Below, one piece after another: positions 30,723-35,869 of a stretch of DNA of 35,869 nucleotides. Source of the stretch: Candidatus Hydrogenedentota bacterium (GTDB taxonomy: Bacteria > Hydrogenedentota > Hydrogenedentia > Hydrogenedentales > SLHB01); NCBI GenBank assembly GCA_903925285.1, contig CAIYET010000186.1:1-35869 (forward strand). The letters run 5' to 3'. The notes beneath the pieces were generated by a model that worked only from the letters and a program-made list of their open reading frames with translations, made no database searches and was not told where the DNA came from. The stretch's first letter is position 1, and the number at the start of each line of letters is the position of its first letter. The translations under genes and the position numbers were made by a program.

Positions 30723-31097
30723 TCAATTCACTTGTACGGCGATCTTTTTCGGCATGGACTTTTCAGCCTTTGGCAGGTGGAGCGTCAGGACGCCATTCTT
30801 GGCTTCGGCGCGAATCTTCTCCTGGTCCACGCGGTCGCTCAACTGGAACTGCCGGAAGAAATTCGCTAATTGGAACTCGGTGTAGATGGCCGTCTCGGGC
30901 AAGGCCGCCTTCGACTTGCAAGACAACGTCAACACGTCGTTCTCGACGCGGACATCGACGTCTTCCTTGGCGACTCCGGGCAGGTCTACGATGACCGCAA
31001 GCCCGTCCTCGACTTCGTAAATGTCTACCGGGGGCGTCAGCGTGCGCGTTTCAGTCGGCGCTGTTTGCCGTTGTTGAGGAACTGTGGTTTCTTTCAT
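30723..31097 (-). CDS. Small heat-shock protein, Hsp20/alpha-crystallin
   Basis: This 124-residue protein is mostly one alpha-crystallin domain: PPVDIYEVEDGLAVIVDLPG, VAKEDVDVRVENDVLTLS, a long loop (FQLANFFRQFQLSD), and NGVLTLHLPKAE with PKKIAVQVN at the end. It binds unfolding proteins as an ATP-independent holdase. I chose ATG 31097, with AAGGAG nine bases upstream, because the ATG at 31106 abuts that AAGGAG. It lies 44 bp after a second, longer hsp20 gene, so the two are probably co-transcribed. The two proteins are only distantly alike and may form mixed oligomers. Confidence 0.92.
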   Translation of the reverse strand: MKETTVPQQRQTAPTETRTLTPPVDIYEVEDGLAVIVDLPGVAKEDVDVRVENDVLTLSCKSKAALPETAIYTEFQLANFFRQFQLSDRVDQEKIRAEAKNGVLTLHLPKAEKSMPKKIAVQVN

Positions 31098-31141
31098 GGC
31101 GTGCATCTCCTTATACCCTACTGCGCGGAGCAGTATGACCC

Positions 31142-31612
31142 TTAAGCTACCTTGACGGTGATTTGTTTCGGTTTGGCCGCTTCGGACTTCGGCAACGTAA
31201 TCAGCAGCAGCCCGTCTTTGTACTGAGCCGATACCTTGTCGCCATCGACCTCGACGGGCAGCGTGATTGCACGGGCAAACTTGCCGACGCCGCGTTCATT
31301 GCGATGAAACGCCTCCGGTTTGACGTCGGACGCGATCGCTTGCTTCTCGCCGGTGACGGTGAGCGTGTCGCGGACGACCGAGATCTCGAGCGAAGCCGGA
31401 TCAATGCCTGGCGCCAGCCCTTCGACGTACAAGTTGTCCTTGTCTTCGCTGACGTTCATCAGCGGATACGCCCGTGCCGCCGTCCCGGGCAAGAACGCCG
31501 CACGCCCGAACGCCGGACGACGGCAATCGTGTCCCGATTGCTCGAATGTGCGTTGTACTTCGCGCCGGAGCGCTTCCATCTCTCGGAAGAGATCCCAAGT
31601 TGCGTATGTCAT
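31142..31612 (-). CDS. Small heat-shock protein, Hsp20/alpha-crystallin
   Basis: This 156-residue protein has a WDLFREMEALRREVQRTFEQ N-terminus of the bacterial class-A type. The alpha-crystallin domain contains YPLMNVSEDKDNLYVEGLAP, LEISVVRDTLTVTGEK, GKFARAITLPVEVDGDKVSA and YKDGLLLITLPKSE. The final KPKQITVKV supplies the Val-x-Val-like tail used in oligomer contacts. Start ATG 31612 has a strong AAGGAGG eight bases upstream. It is the first gene of an hsp20 pair. Its upstream region is shared with the divergent aldolase gene. I saw no clear CIRCE or sigma-32 element there. Confidence 0.93.
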   Translation of the reverse strand: MTYATWDLFREMEALRREVQRTFEQSGHDCRRPAFGRAAFLPGTAARAYPLMNVSEDKDNLYVEGLAPGIDPASLEISVVRDTLTVTGEKQAIASDVKPEAFHRNERGVGKFARAITLPVEVDGDKVSAQYKDGLLLITLPKSEAAKPKQITVKVA

Positions 31613-31849
31613 TGCCAATTCCTCCTTCAAAAGTTTTCTTCGAGTTGCTTGAACCATTTCAACTGTCAATCGAGTAAAGGCAACTCATGTGCCAAGATGG
31701 GCATGCACAGGCCAAGCTTCACGCAACATATTGATAAACAATAGGTTATGCCCCATACGACGCATTGCTGGCCGCCAAAACTATTCGTCGGGTCATTTCA
31801 TTCCCGGACGCCGCTGTTTCAAGATGCAGCATGGGGACGGGTAGGCGCC

Positions 31850-31879
31850 TTGACTCGTACCGAGGGCGTGTGATGGAAT
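31850..31879 (+). promoter_or_regulatory. Putative promoter of the KDPG-aldolase-like gene
   Basis: TTGACT (31850-31855) and TGGAAT (31874-31879) are separated by 18 nt and lie 28 nt before ATG 31908. The rest of the 295-nt gap back to the hsp20 start holds a small ATTG-ATAAA-CAAT dyad near 31730 and nothing else I can name. Confidence 0.4.
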
Positions 31880-31907
31880 ACCTTCCTGCAAAACGGAGGA
31901 TTTTGGG

Positions 31908-32576
31908 ATGGACAAGATCAAGGCGATCCAATATATTCTGGACAAGTGCATCGTCGCGGTGGTCCGGGCAGATTCCGGCGGCGACGATTTGGTGCGTGTG
32001 ATCGAGGCGATCGCTGCGGGCGGCGTGCATTGCATCGAAGTGACGATGACGACGCCCGGCGCGCTCGAGTGCATCGCGACCGCCTCGAAAAAGCTGGCTG
32101 GCGCGGATGTGCTCCTGGGCGTGGGAACGGTGCTCGACCCGGAGACGTGCCGGAGCGCGATCTTGGCCGGGGCCGAATACATCGTCGCGCCGACGCTGTC
32201 AGCGGCGACGATTCAGATGGCCCGGCGATACGGCGTCCCGATGATCGCCGGGGCCTACACGCCCACCGAGATCCTTAGCGCATGGGAACAAGGCTCGGAT
32301 TTCATCAAGGTCTTTCCGGCCAACATCGGCGGCCCGGAATACATCAAGGCCCTCAAGGGACCGCTGCCGCAGATTCCGCTCGTGCCGACTGGCGGCGTCG
32401 AACTCGAAAACATCGGCGCGTTCCTCAAGGCGGGCGCATCGGCCTTCGCAGTCGGCGGCAACCTCGTCAACAAGAAACTCATCGAAACGCGCGATTTCGC
32501 AGCGATGACGGCAAACGCAAAGCGATTCGCGGAAGCCGTCCGCATCGCGCGTTGCGATGTCCGTATTGCGTCCTGA
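31908..32576 (+). CDS. eda: KDPG/KHG-type 2-keto-3-deoxy-acid aldolase
   Basis: This 222-residue class I aldolase has Glu44 in CIEVTMTTPGA, GVGTVLDPE, and the Schiff-base Lys134 in DFIKVFPANIGG, then VPTGGVELENIGAF for phosphate binding. Family enzymes split 2-keto-3-deoxy-6-phosphogluconate, or related keto acids, to pyruvate and an aldehyde. The position of Arg49 in the E. coli enzyme is Thr48 here, as in some relatives acting on other sugar acids, so the precise substrate may differ. GGAGGA lies seven bases before ATG 31908. It is a single gene with no edd or kdgK beside it. The next gene is rmlB after a 224-nt gap that contains a hairpin repeat and a promoter. Confidence 0.88.
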   Translation: MDKIKAIQYILDKCIVAVVRADSGGDDLVRVIEAIAAGGVHCIEVTMTTPGALECIATASKKLAGADVLLGVGTVLDPETCRSAILAGAEYIVAPTLSAATIQMARRYGVPMIAGAYTPTEILSAWEQGSDFIKVFPANIGGPEYIKALKGPLPQIPLVPTGGVELENIGAFLKAGASAFAVGGNLVNKKLIETRDFAAMTANAKRFAEAVRIARCDVRIAS

Positions 32577-32591
32577 GAGTTTGGTAATCAC

Positions 32592-32668
32592 AGTACCGCT
32601 GGCTTCAGCCGGTAGAAGAACAGGCGCAATCTCGATACGAAAGGACACCGGCTAATGCCAGCGGTACT
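32592..32668. repeat. REP-like composite inverted repeat
   Basis: AGTACCGCTGGC-TTC-AGCCGGT on the left is mirrored by ACCGGCT-AAT-GCCAGCGGTACT on the right, 12 plus 7 paired bases broken by a 3-nt bulge and separated by a 33-nt loop. There is no T-run after either arm, so it is not a simple terminator. The form fits a REP/MITE-type dispersed element. Confidence 0.8.
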
Positions 32669-32724
32669 CCCGCGCCGAACTTTCACGACCTCGGAGATCT
32701 CTGGGTTGTGGGCGAAGTCCACGT

Positions 32725-32754
32725 TGGACAATCTTTGCGGCGCTTCGCTATACT
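32725..32754 (+). promoter_or_regulatory. Putative promoter of rmlB
   Basis: TGGACA (32725-32730) and TATACT (32749-32754) are 18 nt apart. Each matches consensus at five of six positions. Transcription would start about 40 nt before ATG 32801. Confidence 0.5.
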
Positions 32755-32800
32755 GTTGCGTACTGGAGCAAGCGTTGGCCATGGGGCGGCGAGAAGAGTC

Positions 32801-33808
32801 ATGAAACGGATAATGGTAACCGGTGGCGCAGGGTTCATCGGGTCGCATTTCGTCAAGTATCAACTCGATATCTATCCCAATATTCAGGTCGTCAATTTCG
32901 ACAAGCTTACCTATGCCGGCAACCCCGACAATCTGAAAGGCGTGGACGAGTCGCGCCATACGTTCGTCAAGGGCGATATCGCGGACGCGGTGGCGGTCCG
33001 GCAGGCTATGGACGGCTGTGACGCGGTTGTGAACTTTGCGGCGGAAACGCATGTCGATCGGAGCATCGCGGGCGCTTCGGAGTTTATCGACACGGATGTG
33101 CGCGGCGTGTACAACATCGTCGAGGCTGCGAAGACGCTGGGGACGTCGCGCGTGCTGCTGGTATCGACCGATGAGGTCTACGGCAGCATCGCGGAAGGCT
33201 CGTTCAAGGAATCGGACCCGATCAACCCGCGCAACCCGTATTCGGCGAGCAAGGCGGGGGGCGAGCTGATCGGCCGCTCGTATTTCCACACGTTTGGCCT
33301 GCCGGTCATTATCACGCGTGGGTCGAACACCTATGGTTCGCATCAGTATCCCGAAAAAGTTTTACCGTTGTTTGCAACGAATGCGATCGACCACCTGCCG
33401 CTGCCGCTGTACAAGGGGGGCGAACACAACGTCCGCGATTGGCTGTACGTCTGGGACCATTGCAGCGGGATCGACCGCGCGTTACGCCATGGCGAGCCGG
33501 GCGAGGTCTACAATGTCGCCGGGGGCAACGAACGCGAGAATATCGTGCTGACGCGCCGGATCCTCGAATTGTGTGGGCGCGGCGAGGATTTGATCAAGCT
33601 CGTGCCCGACCGGCCGGGTCACGATAAGCGCTACTCGATCGACGCGTCGAAACTGAGAGCGCTCGATTGGCGTCCAACGATGGACTGGGACGAGGGCGTC
33701 GCGCTCACGGTGCGCTGGTACCAGGAGCATGAGTCGTGGTGGCGCCCGATCAAGACCGGCGAGTATCTTGAATACTACAAGCGGCAGTATGGTGCGTCCG
33801 CAAAGTGA
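32801..33808 (+). CDS. rmlB: dTDP-glucose 4,6-dehydratase
   Basis: This 335-residue extended SDR protein has the NAD motif TGGAGFIGS (residues 7-15), NFDKLTYAGNPDNL, NFAAETHVDRSI, and the dehydratase signature STDEVYG with Thr123, Asp124 and Glu125. It also has Tyr147-x3-Lys151 (YSASK) and NVRDWLYVWDHC. It converts dTDP-glucose to dTDP-4-keto-6-deoxyglucose, the branch point for rhamnose and other deoxysugars of surface glycans. Start ATG 32801 is set by the conserved Rossmann N-terminus; longer frames have no support. Neither rmlA, rmlC nor rmlD is adjacent, so dTDP-sugar genes are scattered. The CoA-transferase gene begins 63 bp downstream on the same strand and may share the transcript, although the functions are unrelated. 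Confidence 0.93.
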   Translation: MKRIMVTGGAGFIGSHFVKYQLDIYPNIQVVNFDKLTYAGNPDNLKGVDESRHTFVKGDIADAVAVRQAMDGCDAVVNFAAETHVDRSIAGASEFIDTDVRGVYNIVEAAKTLGTSRVLLVSTDEVYGSIAEGSFKESDPINPRNPYSASKAGGELIGRSYFHTFGLPVIITRGSNTYGSHQYPEKVLPLFATNAIDHLPLPLYKGGEHNVRDWLYVWDHCSGIDRALRHGEPGEVYNVAGGNERENIVLTRRILELCGRGEDLIKLVPDRPGHDKRYSIDASKLRALDWRPTMDWDEGVALTVRWYQEHESWWRPIKTGEYLEYYKRQYGASAK

Positions 33809-33871
33809 TAACTCCTGTGGCCGATGGGCTGCGGGTCGTGGTGGACAACGATTGTTGAGGAAACACGCGGT

Positions 33872-35569
33872 ATGAATTTCGTAACAAAAGCCTATCTCAT
33901 GCAGCATTTGATCTGGTGGCGGCTTACGTGGGCGAGGCGCAATACGAAACGTCGGCACTTGGTCGCCGGCAATCCCAAGTTTATGGGCGCGCGCGACGCG
34001 GTCGCCTTGATCCGCGACGGCGACGTCATCGCCACTTCGGGCATCGCGGGCAATCAGCGCGCATCGATCCTGTACTGGGCCATCAGCGAAGTCTTCGATG
34101 AAACCAAACATCCCGCCAACCTGACGCTGTTATGCACGGGTGGACAGGGCGGGCGCGGCAAGGTGCCCGGCAGCATGGAAGAGCTTGGCGTCGAAGGGCT
34201 GTGTACGCGGCACGTGGCTGGCCATCAGGAAACGTTCAAGTCGATTCTCCGGCTCGCGGAGAAAGGCAAGTGCGAGATTCAGTGTCTGCCGCAGGGCGTG
34301 GTTGCGCTCTTGATCGAAGCGCAGGGGCGCGGCGAGGACTCGCTCCTGACGTCCACGGGCGTCGGCACGTTTCTGGATCCGCGCATCGGGCCTGGCTCGC
34401 ATATCTTCGATCCCAATGCGGAGCAGTTGATCGAGGTCGTGGGCGGCCAACTGCGCTATCGCGTGCCGAAGATTACGGTGGCCATGTTCGGCGCGCCGTC
34501 GGCGGACCGGGAAGGCAACATCTATCTGCGCAATGCGGCCATCATCGGCGAGACTTTCGATATTGTCCGCGCGGCGCGGCGCAACGGCGGAAAAGTCATC
34601 GTGAACGTTGGACGCGTCGTCGGCAAGCCCGAAGGCGACCTTATCATTCCGGCGCGGGACGTCGATGCCATCGTAGTCGATCCGCATTGCGAACAGTCCG
34701 TGTCGATCAAGCACCGCAGGTACTGGCCGATGCTGACGACGCACAGCAACATGCCCATGGACGCGGCCGTCGAACGACTCCGCTATGTCAACACGTTTCT
34801 CGGCATTACGCCGCGCCGCACCGCGCTCGACGATGTCTTGGCGCGGTTCGCGGCCCTCGTCTTTTCGGAGAATGTCAAGAGGGGATCATACGTCAATATC
34901 GGCACAGGCCTGCCCGAAGAAGCATGCCGGATGCTGTATGAGGCGAGCCTGCTCAAAGAGGTGACCGTGTTCACCGAGAGCGGCGTGATCGGCGGGTTGC
35001 CGGCTCCAGGCGTGTTCTTCGGCGCGTCGGCCTGTCCGAAGAAGATGGTCACGTCGCCGGAGATCTTTCGCATGTGCGCGACGAAACTTGACGTGACCAT
35101 GCTCGGCGTGCTCGAAGCGGACAGCGAAGGCAACGTCAACGTGTCGAAGCGCGGCAACGGCCCGAAGAATTACGTCGGCCCCGGCGGTTTCATCGACATC
35201 ACGACGGGCGCGAAGATGGTCATCTTCGTGACGACGTGGATGGCACGGTCGGTGATCGCCATCGAGAATGGCAAGATCGCCATCAAGCAGCCTGGACCGG
35301 CCAAATTCGTCGACAAGGTCGCCGAGATCACGTTCAGCGGCAAGCAGGCCCTTAAGGCAGGCAAGCAGGTCTTCTATGTCACCACGGTAGGCGTCTTTCA
35401 CCTGACCGAACGCGGCATGGAACTCGTTGGCGTGATGCCGGGCGTGGACATCCAGCGTGACATTCTGTCGACGTCGCCGATGAAAATCGTGTTGCCCGAG
35501 GCGGGACAGGTCCCGGTCGTCGACGAGAGCGTCGTCACCGGAAAGGGTTTCAAACTCAGTTACAAGTAG
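33872..35569 (+). CDS. Family I CoA-transferase, fused alpha and beta domains
   Basis: This 565-residue protein holds both subunits of a family I CoA-transferase in one chain. The alpha part includes ALIRDGDVIATSG, LLCTGGQGGRGKVP, GVGTFLDPRIGPG and VPKITVAMFGAPSADREGNI. The beta part has YVNIGTGLPEEACRML, and FTESGVIGGLPAPGVFFGAS with the catalytic Glu, then GPGGFIDITTGAKMVIFVTT. Such enzymes move CoA between acyl-CoAs and acetate, propionate or 3-oxoacids (PCT/YdiF/SCOT group). The acyl substrate cannot be read. The start at ATG 33872 (GAGGAAA upstream) is preferred; ATG 33824 is in frame but lacks a Shine-Dalgarno. The first 35 residues are rich in Trp, Arg and Lys and unlike the family. 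Confidence 0.85.
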   Translation: MNFVTKAYLMQHLIWWRLTWARRNTKRRHLVAGNPKFMGARDAVALIRDGDVIATSGIAGNQRASILYWAISEVFDETKHPANLTLLCTGGQGGRGKVPGSMEELGVEGLCTRHVAGHQETFKSILRLAEKGKCEIQCLPQGVVALLIEAQGRGEDSLLTSTGVGTFLDPRIGPGSHIFDPNAEQLIEVVGGQLRYRVPKITVAMFGAPSADREGNIYLRNAAIIGETFDIVRAARRNGGKVIVNVGRVVGKPEGDLIIPARDVDAIVVDPHCEQSVSIKHRRYWPMLTTHSNMPMDAAVERLRYVNTFLGITPRRTALDDVLARFAALVFSENVKRGSYVNIGTGLPEEACRMLYEASLLKEVTVFTESGVIGGLPAPGVFFGASACPKKMVTSPEIFRMCATKLDVTMLGVLEADSEGNVNVSKRGNGPKNYVGPGGFIDITTGAKMVIFVTTWMARSVIAIENGKIAIKQPGPAKFVDKVAEITFSGKQALKAGKQVFYVTTVGVFHLTERGMELVGVMPGVDIQRDILSTSPMKIVLPEAGQVPVVDESVVTGKGFKLSYK

Positions 35570-35627
35570 TCAGTAGATAGAAGACGGTGGTCTGGTTTTC
35601 TGTAGTTTATTCTCGGATAATCGAATT

Positions 35628-35869
35628 ATGTTTGCATTTCTGCGGGGTACGGTCGCGCGCAAAACGGCGGACCATATCGAACTTGATGTCAACGGCGTCG
35701 GGTACGAGTTATGCGTGCCGGACGGCGTCGCGCGCAAGTTGGTCGTGAATCAAGATGCGACGTTGCTCACGCATTGCCATATCCGCGAGGATTCCTTTCA
35801 GATCTTCGGATTCTTGCGCGAGGAAGAGCGCGGCGTCTTCCGTACGCTGCTGGGGATCACGGGGATCGG
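35628..35869 (+). CDS. ruvA: Holliday junction helicase subunit RuvA (partial, N-terminus)
   Basis: The first 80 codons of ruvA are present before the right edge. MFAFLRGTVARK, IELDVNGVGYELCVP, TLLTHCHIREDSFQIFGF and EERGVFRTLLGITGI match the RuvA oligonucleotide-binding domain I and the first helix-hairpin-helix. RuvA binds Holliday junctions and loads RuvB. No Shine-Dalgarno is visible before ATG 35628 (TCGAATT). A GATAAT at 35615-35620 lies so close that a leaderless message is possible, or the gene is read through from upstream. ruvB or ruvC would be expected outside the window. Confidence 0.93.
   Translation, partial: MFAFLRGTVARKTADHIELDVNGVGYELCVPDGVARKLVVNQDATLLTHCHIREDSFQIFGFLREEERGVFRTLLGITGI

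Noticed and set aside
31613-31800. Heat-shock promoter (sigma-32 or CIRCE) before the hsp20 pair
   Set aside because: CTTGG and CCCATCTT-like pieces are present but with wrong spacing; no CIRCE dyad found.

Overview
The window is a gene-dense, high-GC bacterial chromosome segment. It encodes a tRNA with the CCA end, RuvA, Dam, Hsp20 and CheD. Several traits suggest an uncultured, free-living heterotroph of the PVC/Hydrogenedentota-like kind: very large secreted repeat proteins with a Gly-Glu linker and a hydrophobic C-terminal anchor, several URO-D-fold methyltransferases, carbohydrate enzymes, and many heptanucleotide repeat arrays. This placement is inference from gene style, not from a marker-gene search.

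Region by region. Positions 1-4046 (minus) form one operon: MvhD-type iron-sulfur protein, MetF-like methylenetetrahydrofolate reductase, and two tandem GltB2-like ferredoxin/FMN proteins. The last of these runs off the left edge. A near-ideal sigma-70 promoter lies upstream in an AT-rich patch. Positions 4464-7117 hold two divergent URO-D superfamily proteins, probably corrinoid or C1 methyltransferases. Together this looks like a C1 (methyl-group) module in which GltB-like flavo-Fe-S proteins stand where other bacteria use HdrABC. Positions 7175-9070 are a small accessory island: an intact Bro-N/DinD-like gene, a decayed Bro-N copy, and a higBA toxin-antitoxin pair. Both Bro-N copies carry a long perfect palindrome at the same codon position but with different sequence. 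A tRNA-Val(CAC) follows at 9170-9246.

Positions 9387-13602 (minus) run as a 3'(2'),5'-bisphosphate nucleotidase, a CDP-paratose-2-epimerase-like enzyme, an AraD-like class II aldolase/epimerase and a secreted leucine-rich-repeat protein. An apparently solitary D12-class adenine methylase (13748-14689, plus) converges on a secreted GH42-like protein (14923-18423, minus). Next is a 2,452-residue secreted protein (18440-25798) built by a recent 3.48-kb internal duplication; it has 16 beta-sandwich repeats and a (GE)19 tail. Positions 26157-29014 (plus) hold a deacetylase-like protein, a truncated amidohydrolase fragment, cheD and an HDOD gene. The remainder is a bacilliredoxin (YtxJ), a TrmA/RlmD-type RNA methyltransferase, two Hsp20 genes, a KDPG-aldolase-like gene, rmlB, a fused CoA-transferase, and the start of ruvA at the right edge.

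The most unusual theme is a set of hairpin-forming heptanucleotide arrays with at least five different unit sequences. They lie in intergenic gaps, at gene ends (supplying a stop codon in one gene and the Shine-Dalgarno and start in another), and in-frame inside a coding sequence. The second is the pair of covarying palindromes in the Bro-N genes. The third is the MvhD-MetF-GltB-URO-D neighbourhood.
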